Source: Geminicoccaceae bacterium (lineage in GTDB: Bacteria; Pseudomonadota; Alphaproteobacteria; Geminicoccales; Geminicoccaceae). Taken from it: a DNA stretch of 17,693 nucleotides. Of the stretch, positions 1 through 6,079 are shown piece after piece; the stretch's first letter is position 1, and each line of letters begins with the position of its first letter. A program made the translations under genes and the position numbers. The stretch is from positions 1 through 17,693 of the forward strand of contig JAPJRA010000016.1 of assembly GCA_030824835.1 (NCBI GenBank), read 5' to 3'. Below the pieces are notes generated by a model. It had not been told where the DNA came from and made no database searches. It saw nothing but the letters and a program-made list of their open reading frames with translations.

Positions 1-1
1 C

Positions 2-292
2 GACGGCCTGGGTCTGGAGGTGCCGGAGCCCATCTGGACCGACCTTGCCGGCATGCCGGCACAGGGCGACGGGCCGGCCCCCAACGTCGCGCTCTGGCGT
101 GGCTTCGAGACGGCGCGCGCCGGCGAGCAGCGGGGGGCCATGCTGCTCTACATCCTGCTGCTGCTGGACGGCCGGCCGGAGGGAGCGGCGGCGATCACGC
201 TGCGCCGGTCGCTCGACGCATTGAGCGAGCTGGGTCTCGACGATGCCGCACGTTCCTTGGCCGCCAGTACCGGCGGGGCGCTCGGGCTCTGA
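2..292 (+). CDS. Conserved hypothetical protein, 3' end only
   Basis: This is the C-terminal 96 residues or so of a protein that begins before the window. The frame is open from base 2 to a TGA at 290-292. The visible part has a leucine-rich helix (AMLLYILLLLDGRP) and then a charged helix ending in DDAARSLAA, which suggests an all-alpha C-terminal domain. I do not recognise a family. From memory, similar unnamed proteins lie just upstream of xerD in other alphaproteobacteria, which fits the 5-8 nt gap to the xerD start and suggests one transcript. The function is unknown. GC-rich third codon positions and the tight junction to the next gene support real coding. Confidence 0.65.
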   Translation, partial: DGLGLEVPEPIWTDLAGMPAQGDGPAPNVALWRGFETARAGEQRGAMLLYILLLLDGRPEGAAAITLRRSLDALSELGLDDAARSLAASTGGALGL

Positions 293-300
293 CTACCGTG

Positions 301-1242
301 ATGCTGGACGCGTTCCTAGAGATGCTGGCGGCCGAGCGAGGCGCCGCCCGGCACACGATCGATGCCTATCGCCGCGACCTTGCCGATTTCGCGTCGTTTC
401 TGCGGGCCCGCGGCGAGGCGTTGGCGACCGCTGGCGGCGACGCCGTGCGGGCCTATCTCGCGCAGCTCGCGGAGCGCGGCCTCGCGGCGGCCACCTCTGC
501 ACGGCGTCTCGCGGCGATCCGGCAGTTCTATCGCTTCCTCTATCTTGAAGGTCGGCGCCGCGACGACCCCACGACCCATATCGACTCGCCGAAACTGGGC
601 CGTCGCCTCCCCAAGCTGCTGGAGGAGGAGGAGGTCGAGGCCCTGATCGATGCGGCGCGGGTGCGGGAAGGTCCCGAAGGCCTCCGTCTCGTGGTCCTGC
701 TCGAGCTGTTCTATGCCACCGGTCTGCGGGTCAGCGAGCTTGCCGGCCTGCCGATGTCGGCCCTCGGCGCCGACCGCAAGACGCTCACCGTGCGCGGCAA
801 GGGGGGTAAGGAGCGCATGGTTCCGGTTGGCGGGCCGGCCCGGGCGGCGCTCGCGGCGTGGCTCGGCGTGCGGCCGTTCTTCATCCTCGACCCGTCGCGC
901 CAACGATGGCTGTTCCCCTCGCGCGGCAGTTCGGGCTATCTGACGCGCCAGCGTGTCGCCCAGCTGCTCAAGGGACTGGCTGTCGAAGCCGGGCTTGATG
1001 CGGCGCGAGTGTCGCCGCATGTCCTGCGCCACGCTTTCGCCAGCCATCTGGTGGCCCACGGTGCGGACCTGCGCTCGGTTCAGGCGATGCTTGGTCACGC
1101 CGACATCGCCACGACGCAGATCTATACCCACGTGCAGACCGAGCGTCTGGCCGCCGTGGTTCAGCAGCATCACCCGCTGGCGCGGCCCCCTGCGGAGCCG
1201 GCCGACCCGCGTCAGGATTCCGCTAAAGGAGAGATTCCATGA
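301..1242 (+). CDS. xerD: Tyrosine recombinase XerD
   Basis: XerD acts with XerC at dif sites near the replication terminus to resolve chromosome dimers. The 313-residue protein has the usual length. It has an N-terminal SAM-like core-binding domain (about 1-90) and a C-terminal catalytic domain. The full active-site set is visible: Arg143 in ATGLRVSEL, Lys167 in RGKGGKER, His240 and Arg243 in HVLRHAFASH, His266 in LGHADI, and the nucleophile Tyr275 in TQIYTHV. The start could be ATG 301 or the adjacent GTG 298; no clear ribosome-binding site decides it. The stop overlaps the next start as ATGA, so the malyl-CoA lyase gene is translationally coupled. XerC is the alternative name, but the sequence reads more like XerD; the paralogue call is less certain than the family. 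Confidence 0.93.
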   Translation: MLDAFLEMLAAERGAARHTIDAYRRDLADFASFLRARGEALATAGGDAVRAYLAQLAERGLAAATSARRLAAIRQFYRFLYLEGRRRDDPTTHIDSPKLGRRLPKLLEEEEVEALIDAARVREGPEGLRLVVLLELFYATGLRVSELAGLPMSALGADRKTLTVRGKGGKERMVPVGGPARAALAAWLGVRPFFILDPSRQRWLFPSRGSSGYLTRQRVAQLLKGLAVEAGLDAARVSPHVLRHAFASHLVAHGADLRSVQAMLGHADIATTQIYTHVQTERLAAVVQQHHPLARPPAEPADPRQDSAKGEIP

Positions 1243-2225
1243 GTTTCACCATCGTCGAACAGTGCCAGCCGCGACTCAACCGGTCCGAGCTCGCCGTGCC
1301 GGGCTCCAGCCCGCAAATGTTCGAGAAGGCTGCCAAGTCCGCTGTCGACGTCATCTTTCTCGACCTCGAGGACGCCGTGGCGCCGGACCAGAAGGATTCC
1401 GCCCGCAAGAACATCATCCAGGGCCTGAACGATCTCGACTGGGGCACCAAGATCGTCTCGGTGCGGATCAACGGGCTCGACACCCAGTACATGTACCGGG
1501 ACGTGGTCGACGTGCTGGAGCAGGCCGGCGATCGCATCGACTTGATCATGATCCCAAAGGTGGGCACGGCCGCCGACGTCTATGCCGTCGACATGCTGGT
1601 GACCCAGGTCGAGGCCGCCAAGGCCCGGAAGAAGCGGATTGGCTTCGAGCTGATCATCGAGACGGCCCTCGGCATGGCCAACATCCACGAGATCGCCAAG
1701 GCCTCCAAGCGCAACGAATCGCTGCATTTCGGTGTCGCCGACTACGCCGCGAGCACCCGGGCGCGGACCACCGGGATCGGCGGTCCGAACCCCGATTATG
1801 CGGTGCTCACCGACAAGACCGAGGACGGCGGCCCCCGCGACCTGCACTGGGGCGACATGTGGCACTATGCCATCGCGCGCATGGTGGTGGCCGCGCGTGC
1901 CAATGGGTTGCGCCCGATCGACGGGCCGTTCGGTGACTTCGCCGATGATGATGGCTACCGGGCGCAGGCGCGACGCTCGGCGGTGCTGGGCTGCGAAGGC
2001 AAGTGGGCGATCCATCCCAAGCAGGTCGGCCTGGCGAACGAGATCTTCACCCCGCCCGCCAAGGAGGTCGACCGGGCCCGCCGCATCCTGGCGGCCATGG
2101 AGCAGGCCTCCAAGGAAGGCAAGGGCGCGGTCAGCCTCGACGGCCGGTTGATCGACATCGCCTCGATCCGTCAGGCCGAAGCATTGGTCACCACGGCCGA
2201 CCGCATCGCGGCCGCCGCCGCCTAA
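1239..2225 (+). CDS. mcl1: L-malyl-CoA / beta-methylmalyl-CoA lyase (HpcH/HpaI, CitE-like family)
   Basis: The enzyme reversibly splits malyl-CoA into acetyl-CoA and glyoxylate, and in related enzymes beta-methylmalyl-CoA into propionyl-CoA and glyoxylate. It serves the serine cycle, the ethylmalonyl-CoA pathway or the 3-hydroxypropionate cycle. The 328-residue sequence closely resembles Methylobacterium MclA from memory: RSELAVPGS (15-23), VIFLDLEDAVAPD (38-50), Arg76 in VRING, the probable Mg2+ ligands Glu141 (IIETALG) and Asp168 (GVADYAAS), RPIDGPFGDF (225-234) and KWAIHP (255-260). The start is ATG 1239 with an AAGGAG site about 7 nt upstream. It overlaps xerD by 4 nt. No mtk, mesaconyl-CoA or ethylmalonyl-CoA genes accompany it here, so the pathway cannot be told from context. 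Confidence 0.92.
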   Translation: MSFTIVEQCQPRLNRSELAVPGSSPQMFEKAAKSAVDVIFLDLEDAVAPDQKDSARKNIIQGLNDLDWGTKIVSVRINGLDTQYMYRDVVDVLEQAGDRIDLIMIPKVGTAADVYAVDMLVTQVEAAKARKKRIGFELIIETALGMANIHEIAKASKRNESLHFGVADYAASTRARTTGIGGPNPDYAVLTDKTEDGGPRDLHWGDMWHYAIARMVVAARANGLRPIDGPFGDFADDDGYRAQARRSAVLGCEGKWAIHPKQVGLANEIFTPPAKEVDRARRILAAMEQASKEGKGAVSLDGRLIDIASIRQAEALVTTADRIAAAAA

Positions 2226-2234
2226 TCGAGTGGC

Positions 2235-2271
2235 CGGCAGCGGGCGAACGCAGCGCGTGAGCTCGCTGCCG
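2235..2271. terminator. Possible bidirectional terminator stem
   Basis: In the 50-nt gap between the converging malyl-CoA lyase and lipoprotein genes there is an 8-bp inverted repeat, CGGCAGCG at 2235-2242 and CGCTGCCG at 2264-2271, with a 21-nt loop. A shorter nested repeat (CAGCG/CGCTG) competes with it. There is no T-tract, so this is a weak call based on placement and symmetry. Confidence 0.3.
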
Positions 2272-2275
2272 CGTC

Positions 2276-2701
2276 TCAATCCACCGGGACGAGCGTTCCC
2301 ACATACACGCCGTCCGGCTGGAACACGACGTAGTAGCCGTCGCTGGCGCGCACGTCGTAGCAGCGATAGCCGTCCGGCTCGACCGGGCCGCTGAACGGCC
2401 GCTTCAGGCCGGGGCCGTTACCCAGCGACGGATACCACGCACAATAGCCGTGGGCCCAAGGTCGCCAGCGACCGATCCGGTCGACGAACTGCCCGGAATA
2501 GACGGCGGTGCCGTCCGGCTGGAACTGCGCCTCGGCGAGCCTGCCGTCGGCCACGCGAAAGCTCATCACCTGGCCCACGATCTCGTTCTCGAACTGCTGG
2601 CCGGACACCGCCGTGCCCATGTTCGGGCTGGTGACCTGCCCGCACCCGGCCAAGCCCGTGGTCAGTATCGCCGCTACCCAGCCAAGCTGTCGCATCCTCA
2701 T
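2276..2701 (-). CDS. Small secreted lipoprotein, unknown function
   Basis: From ATG 2701 the 141-residue product starts with a lipoprotein signal: an Arg-containing n-region, a hydrophobic stretch (GWVAAILTTG) and a lipobox LAGC with the lipidated Cys at residue 20. It is therefore probably anchored in a membrane facing the periplasm. The mature part has two repeated beta-type elements, AQFQPDGTAVYSG and VVFQPDGVYVG, around a Trp/Cys-rich centre (WRPWAHGYCAWYP, then YRCYDV) whose two cysteines may form a disulfide. I know similar small alphaproteobacterial exported proteins but no function. GTG 2728 and ATG 2695 are alternative starts; 2701 or 2695 gives the better signal peptide. The gene is divergent from the GlsB-like gene. 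Confidence 0.7.
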   Translation of the reverse strand: MRMRQLGWVAAILTTGLAGCGQVTSPNMGTAVSGQQFENEIVGQVMSFRVADGRLAEAQFQPDGTAVYSGQFVDRIGRWRPWAHGYCAWYPSLGNGPGLKRPFSGPVEPDGYRCYDVRASDGYYVVFQPDGVYVGTLVPVD

Positions 2702-2743
2702 CCTATTCTGCCCGCGCCCGAGCGTCACCTTCTGGCTGCCGCT

Positions 2744-2768
2744 GGAACCTATCCGGTCGCCGATCGTT
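2744..2768 (+). promoter_or_regulatory. EcfG-type general stress promoter of the GlsB-like gene
   Basis: GGAAC at 2744-2748, a 16-nt spacer and CGTT at 2765-2768 exactly match the consensus of the alphaproteobacterial general-stress sigma factor EcfG (GGAAC-N16/17-cGTT). It faces a stress-type membrane protein gene in a spacer between divergent genes. Transcription would start near 2775 and leave a leader of about 140 nt. The same motif also occurs once inside aroE, so chance is possible; position and target gene make this copy credible. Confidence 0.6.
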
Positions 2769-2879
2769 CAACGAGGCAGGAATTCCCACGGTGCACGGCC
2801 TAGCCCCGCCAGGCTCTTCTCTCGCCGTGGCCGCCTCCACAGGCGGTAACCGAGCCGAGTTTCATCTGATCGATCAACC

Positions 2880-2897
2880 GGCCGATAGCGTTCGGCC
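2880..2897 (+). promoter_or_regulatory. Leader hairpin just before the GlsB-like ribosome-binding site
   Basis: GGCCGA (2880-2885) and TCGGCC (2892-2897) can pair around a 6-nt loop. The stem ends 7 nt before the AAGGA ribosome-binding site at 2905-2909. A 10-bp palindrome, TGATCGATCA, lies at 2867-2876. Both would be in the long leader expected from the EcfG-type promoter. A regulatory role is only a suggestion. Confidence 0.25.
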
Positions 2898-2915
2898 AAT
2901 GAACAAGGACCGCCA

Positions 2916-3176
2916 ATGTCAATCCTCGCATGGATCGTGTTGGGCCTCATTGCAGGCTTTATCGCGAGCAAGATCGTCAATGGGACCGGAGAGGGCCTCA
3001 TTCTGGATCTCGTTCTGGGCATCGTCGGCGCCGTCGTCGGCGGCTTCGTCTTCAACCAGTTCGGGGCCGCAGGCGTGACCGGCTTCAACATCTACAGCAC
3101 GCTCGTGGCCGTGGTCGGTGCCGTCATCGTGCTGGTCCTTTACCACGCCATCGCCGGCCGTCGACGCATCGCCTGA
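2916..3176 (+). CDS. GlsB/YeaQ/YmgE family stress response membrane protein
   Basis: The 86-residue protein is a typical small member of the transglycosylase-associated (Transgly_assoc) family. It has three hydrophobic segments at about 4-20, 28-48 and 58-78, with the characteristic glycine pattern (LIAGFIASKIVNGTG, then DLVLGIVGAVVGGF) and a short basic C-terminus (GRRRIA). Family members are inner-membrane proteins tied to general or acid stress; no enzymatic activity is known. The start is ATG 2916 with AAGGA 6 nt upstream. An EcfG-type promoter lies 150 nt upstream and a strong hairpin terminator follows, so it is probably a single-gene unit in the general stress regulon. Confidence 0.9.
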   Translation: MSILAWIVLGLIAGFIASKIVNGTGEGLILDLVLGIVGAVVGGFVFNQFGAAGVTGFNIYSTLVAVVGAVIVLVLYHAIAGRRRIA

Positions 3177-3186
3177 CGATCCGCCC

Positions 3187-3216
3187 ACGAGCCGGGCGCC
3201 GCGCCGTCCGGCTCGT
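3187..3216 (+). terminator. Hairpin terminator after the GlsB-like gene
   Basis: ACGAGCCGG (3187-3195) pairs perfectly with CCGGCTCGT (3208-3216). The stem can extend inward by three more pairs, one of them G-U, leaving a 6-nt loop. It starts 10 nt after the stop codon. Only two T residues follow, so termination may not be purely intrinsic. Confidence 0.55.
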
Positions 3217-3239
3217 TGGCATCGACACACCGGAGTGAC

Positions 3240-3267
3240 TTGCCTCCTGCGCGCGCAGCGATATGAG
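3240..3267 (+). promoter_or_regulatory. Sigma-70-like promoter of the glutathione transferase gene, with palindrome in the spacer
   Basis: TTGCCT (3240-3245) and TATGAG (3262-3267) are 16 nt apart and each matches the consensus at four of six positions. The predicted start near 3274 gives a 22-nt leader that contains the GGAGG site at 3285-3289. A perfect 12-bp palindrome CTGCGCGCGCAG (3247-3258) fills the spacer and could be an operator. Confidence 0.4.
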
Positions 3268-3295
3268 TGGCCGCCTCGCGAAGCGGAGGCGCCCC

Positions 3296-3982
3296 ATGAT
3301 CAAGCTCTATTACCATCCCTCGCCAAATCCGGAGAAGGTGGCTCTGTTTCTCGAGGAAGCGGGTCTCCCCTACGAGATGGTGCCCGTCGATACTCGCAAG
3401 GGCGAGCAGCACCAGCCGGCCTTCCTGGCGATCAACCCGAACGGCAAGACGCCGGCGCTGGTCGATGACGATGCGGTGGTCTTCGACAGCAATGCGATCC
3501 TGCTCTACCTGGCCCAAAAGACCGGGAAGTTCCTGCCCGAGAACACGCCGGAAGACCGCGCCCAGCTGCTCTCCTGGCTGATGTTCGTGGCGACGGGAAT
3601 CGGACCCTACTCGGGGCAGGCGGTGCATTTTACCCATTTTGCCCCGGAAAAGCTGCCCTACGCGATCAACCGCTACCAGCACGAGGCACTGCGGCACTGG
3701 ACGATCATCAACGATCGCCTCGCCACGCGACGCTTCATGCTGGGCGATGCCTACACGATCGTCGACATGGCCGTCTGGGGTTGGGCCTCGCGCGTGCCGT
3801 TCATCCTGGGCGAGGACGCGTGGACCAAGCTGCCGCATCTCAAGCGGTTGTTCGACGAGATCAGCGCCCGCCCGGCGGCGCAGCGCGCCAACGCGCTCAA
3901 GACCCGGTACACATTCAAAAGCGTGGTTGACGACGACGCGCGTCGGCACCTGTTCCCGCAGAACGCGAAGCTCGCCAGCTGA
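3296..3982 (+). CDS. Glutathione S-transferase family protein (YfcG/YghU-like)
   Basis: The 228-residue cytosolic protein has an N-terminal thioredoxin-like domain (about 1-80) and a C-terminal helical domain. It resembles E. coli YfcG, a glutathione-dependent disulfide-bond oxidoreductase. Ser9-Pro10-Asn11 in HPSPNPEK takes the place of the YfcG Thr9/Asn11 pair, NPNGKTPALVD holds the cis-proline, DSNAILLYLA the glutathione gamma-glutamyl site, and GPYSGQAVHFTHFAPE matches the Nu-class signature region. I chose ATG 3296 over the upstream ATG 3263 because GGAGG lies 6 nt before it, family homology starts at MIKLYY, and the likely promoter overlaps the longer start. The gene converges on aroE with a 4-nt gap. 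Its physiological substrate is unknown. Confidence 0.88.
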   Translation: MIKLYYHPSPNPEKVALFLEEAGLPYEMVPVDTRKGEQHQPAFLAINPNGKTPALVDDDAVVFDSNAILLYLAQKTGKFLPENTPEDRAQLLSWLMFVATGIGPYSGQAVHFTHFAPEKLPYAINRYQHEALRHWTIINDRLATRRFMLGDAYTIVDMAVWGWASRVPFILGEDAWTKLPHLKRLFDEISARPAAQRANALKTRYTFKSVVDDDARRHLFPQNAKLAS

Positions 3983-3986
3983 TCGC

Positions 3987-4862
3987 TCAGGGCGCGAAGA
4001 TTTCTTCCAGCGCCCTGCGCATCACCTCCTCGTCGGGGTCGATGCCGGTCCAGTGGCGGATCCCGATCCGCCCTTGCCCGACCAGCATCGCCAATCCGTC
4101 CACCACGTCGCAGCCCCGCTCCCGTGCATCGCGCACGAAGCGGGTGCTGGGTGGATTGGGGATGACGTCGACGGCGACCATGCCCGGCCGCAGGCTGTCC
4201 GGATCCAGCGCCAGACGCGCATCGAGATTGGGGAACAGGCCGATCGAGGTCGCGTTTACCACGATGTCCATGCCCTCCGGGACGACGTAATCGCCCTTCC
4301 AGCCGACGGCCTCGGCCCCGCCGGCACCCCCTGCGGCCTCGCGTACCTTGCCGTTGAGCAGATCGGCCAGACTCCGCGCTTTGCCTTCGTCACGGTTGAC
4401 GATCACGACCTGCCGCACGCCGACTAGCGCCATCTCCACCGCTATGGCGCGCGCCGCGCCACCGGCGCCGAACAGCACCATGCGTTTGCCGGCCGGATCG
4501 GTGAAGCGCCGGACCCCGTCGACGAAGCCCTTGCCGTCGGTGTTCTCGCCGATCAGCCGGCCGTCACGCACGACGACGCAATTCACGGCTTGCATCAGTG
4601 CAGCCGACTCGCCCAGCTCGTCGAGATAAGGGATGACGGTCTGCTTGTGCGGGATGGTGCAGTTGAAGCCGCGAAAGCCCATGGCCCGGACTCCGGCCAC
4701 CGCGGCGGCCAAGTCCGATGGTGCCACTTCGATGGTGAGGTAGCGCCAGTCCAGCCCATGGTGGCGGAATGCGGCCTCGACCATGGGCTGGGTCGGATTC
4801 TCGGCGACTGGCTGACCGAAGCAGCCGACCAGTTCCTGCTTGAAGTTCAGCTCTTTAGCCAT
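3987..4862 (-). CDS. aroE: Shikimate dehydrogenase family protein (AroE-like, variant substrate site)
   Basis: Canonical AroE reduces 3-dehydroshikimate to shikimate with NADPH in aromatic amino acid synthesis. The 291 residues show the family layout: the catalytic Lys73 in CTIPHK, Asn94 in NCVV, the catalytic Asp109 in GENTDGKGF, the nucleotide loop GAGGAA (132-137) and NRD (156-158), and a C-terminal MLVGQG. Two places deviate. The shikimate-binding Ser-x-Ser of AroE is Asn-x-Thr here (GQPVAENPTQP), and the usual YxP near the C-terminus reads IPNPPSTRF. It may be the organism's real AroE in a lineage variant, or an SDH-like or quinate dehydrogenase paralogue. The start ATG 4862 lies within the end of the upstream esterase gene (8-nt overlap), so the two are coupled. 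Confidence 0.8.
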   Translation of the reverse strand: MAKELNFKQELVGCFGQPVAENPTQPMVEAAFRHHGLDWRYLTIEVAPSDLAAAVAGVRAMGFRGFNCTIPHKQTVIPYLDELGESAALMQAVNCVVVRDGRLIGENTDGKGFVDGVRRFTDPAGKRMVLFGAGGAARAIAVEMALVGVRQVVIVNRDEGKARSLADLLNGKVREAAGGAGGAEAVGWKGDYVVPEGMDIVVNATSIGLFPNLDARLALDPDSLRPGMVAVDVIPNPPSTRFVRDARERGCDVVDGLAMLVGQGRIGIRHWTGIDPDEEVMRRALEEIFAP

Positions 4863-5601
4863 GCGCGTCTTCCTCTTGGCGCGGCTCCGTGAGCAGCGCG
4901 CCGACCTGGACGGCCATCGCCATCCCCAGCTTCCGCTGCGATTCGCCGGTTAGGTGGACGCCGTCCACGCCGTCGCTCTGCACGACCGTGCCGGCATCGA
5001 AGAAAGGCACGCCCGCCGCTGCGGCGATCAGGGCGTAGGCCGTCGACAGGCCCACGCCACGTTCCTCGGCGCCATCGAACAGGGCACGCGCCGCCTTCAC
5101 CGGCTTGGCCAGCGGCGGCGGGCACACCAGCAGCACCTGCGGCGCTGGATAAGTGTACCACAGCGTATCGTATAGATTCCCGGAGCGCTGCACGGTGTCG
5201 ACCAGCAGGCCGGCCCCCAACGCAATGCGGAACGCGCTGCGCCCGAACTGCGGCTTGAGGTCGTTCGAGCCGAGCATGAGGATGACCAGATCGAGTGGCA
5301 TGTGCGCTATCAGGGAGGCGGGCAGGGCACCCTTGCCGTTGAGCGCCACCCCCGGAATCTGCGGTACCAGCGGATCGTCGACGTCGGTGGTGCGCCCGCT
5401 CAGCGAGTCGCTCACCACTTCAAATCCAGGACCGAGCGACTTGGCCATCACGCGCGGCCATTGCTGGTCGGCGGGAAAGCGTTCCGAGGGAATAAAGGTC
5501 GGCTGCGGGACCCAACCCCAGCTGACCGAATCGCCGTAGACGAGCACCCGCTTAGGCCGGCTTTCGTCCGGAGGCGGTGCCGTGTCGCGGCCGAAGATCA
5601 T
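4855..5601 (-). CDS. SGNH-family arylesterase/acyltransferase (MsAcT-like)
   Basis: The product hydrolyses or transfers acyl esters; the natural substrate is unknown. The 248 residues align from memory with the Mycobacterium smegmatis arylesterase MsAcT. Block I is YGDSVSWGW with nucleophile Ser25, block II is LSGRTT with Gly69, block III is MLGSND with Asn113, and block V is DGVDGVHLT with Asp213 and His216. I chose ATG 5601. The in-frame GTG at 5661 would add 20 residues with AGG, CGA and CCA codons unlike the rest, and it would overlap the likely promoter. No signal peptide is visible, so it is probably cytosolic. The gene overlaps the start of the SDH-like gene by 8 nt, which suggests a joint function. 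Confidence 0.87.
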   Translation of the reverse strand: MIFGRDTAPPPDESRPKRVLVYGDSVSWGWVPQPTFIPSERFPADQQWPRVMAKSLGPGFEVVSDSLSGRTTDVDDPLVPQIPGVALNGKGALPASLIAHMPLDLVILMLGSNDLKPQFGRSAFRIALGAGLLVDTVQRSGNLYDTLWYTYPAPQVLLVCPPPLAKPVKAARALFDGAEERGVGLSTAYALIAAAAGVPFFDAGTVVQSDGVDGVHLTGESQRKLGMAMAVQVGALLTEPRQEEDAHG

Positions 5602-5641
5602 GGGGTATCGGACAACATGGTCGGCCCTCGTTTGGGGCCTG

Positions 5642-5671
5642 AACCTGCTGACTGGACCCACCAGGTGTCAA
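5642..5671 (-). promoter_or_regulatory. Possible promoter of the esterase-SDH pair
   Basis: On the minus strand a perfect TTGACA lies at 5671-5666. The -10 is poor (CAGGTT at 5647-5642 with an 18-nt spacer). Transcription would begin about 35 nt before ATG 5601. The site lies in the short gap after the proline-rich gene, so the esterase pair may have its own promoter. Confidence 0.33.
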
Positions 5672-5695
5672 GTGGACCGGTGGCCGTGCCGACGC

Positions 5696-5926
5696 TCAGA
5701 CGCTTATCGGGGTCGGCGGCGGATCGCTGGCGGGCGGCGGCACCACATCCGGGCCCGGGATCGGTACGGTATCTGGCCCAGGCGGCCCGATGTCGGGAAC
5801 ACGCGGCTCGGGGGGCATCTCGGGCTGCACCGGCTCTGGCTGGATATCCGGGCCTGGGGGCTGTGGGATCTCGGTTGGCCCTCCGGGCGGCAACTCGGGG
5901 GGGGTGGGCTCGTTCGGCTGGGACAT
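5696..5926 (-). CDS. Proline-rich small protein, probable general-stress member
   Basis: This 76-residue protein has 31 prolines. It consists of repeated PPxP, GPD and IPxP units and ends in PPPASDPPPTPISV. It has no signal peptide and no membrane segment and is probably an extended polyproline-type chain. It is real rather than a shadow because ATG 5926 has a GGAGAG site 5 nt upstream, and an EcfG-like promoter sits at the right distance before it. Two PPP runs suggest that translation needs EF-P. I recall similar short proline-rich proteins in alphaproteobacteria, all without a function. It is read in the same direction as the esterase gene 94 nt downstream. Confidence 0.65.
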   Translation of the reverse strand: MSQPNEPTPPELPPGGPTEIPQPPGPDIQPEPVQPEMPPEPRVPDIGPPGPDTVPIPGPDVVPPPASDPPPTPISV

Positions 5927-5949
5927 GGTGCTCTCCGCGTTGCGGACAA

Positions 5950-5974
5950 AACCCTCGGCGGCAAACAGGGTTCC
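5950..5974 (-). promoter_or_regulatory. EcfG-like promoter of the proline-rich gene
   Basis: On the minus strand GGAAC (5974-5970), a 16-nt spacer and GGTT (5953-5950) fit the EcfG consensus except for the weakly conserved first base of cGTT. Transcription would start near 5943 and give a leader of about 17 nt that contains the GGAGAG ribosome-binding site. The spacing to the gene is ideal. Confidence 0.5.
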
Positions 5975-6015
5975 GCTGCCGAGGACAGCGGCATGCCGCA
6001 CCTGCCGCCTGTGAA

Positions 6016-6044
6016 TTGACAAGGGCATGGCGCGGGGCCACATC
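6016..6044 (+). promoter_or_regulatory. Possible accA promoter
   Basis: A perfect TTGACA lies at 6016-6021, 17 nt before CACATC (6039-6044), a weak -10. The -35 is convincing, and the site is in the 153-nt spacer between the divergent proline-rich gene and accA. The leader would be about 30 nt. Confidence 0.35.
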
Positions 6045-6079
6045 CGCCCGGATTCCCGTGGGCCAGCAGTGACGGATAG

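Noticed and set aside
4232..4256. A second exact GGAAC-N16-CGTT match on the plus strand
   Set aside because: It lies inside the SDH-like coding region and points antisense, with no gene downstream on that strand. It is probably chance, and it is a caution for the EcfG calls.
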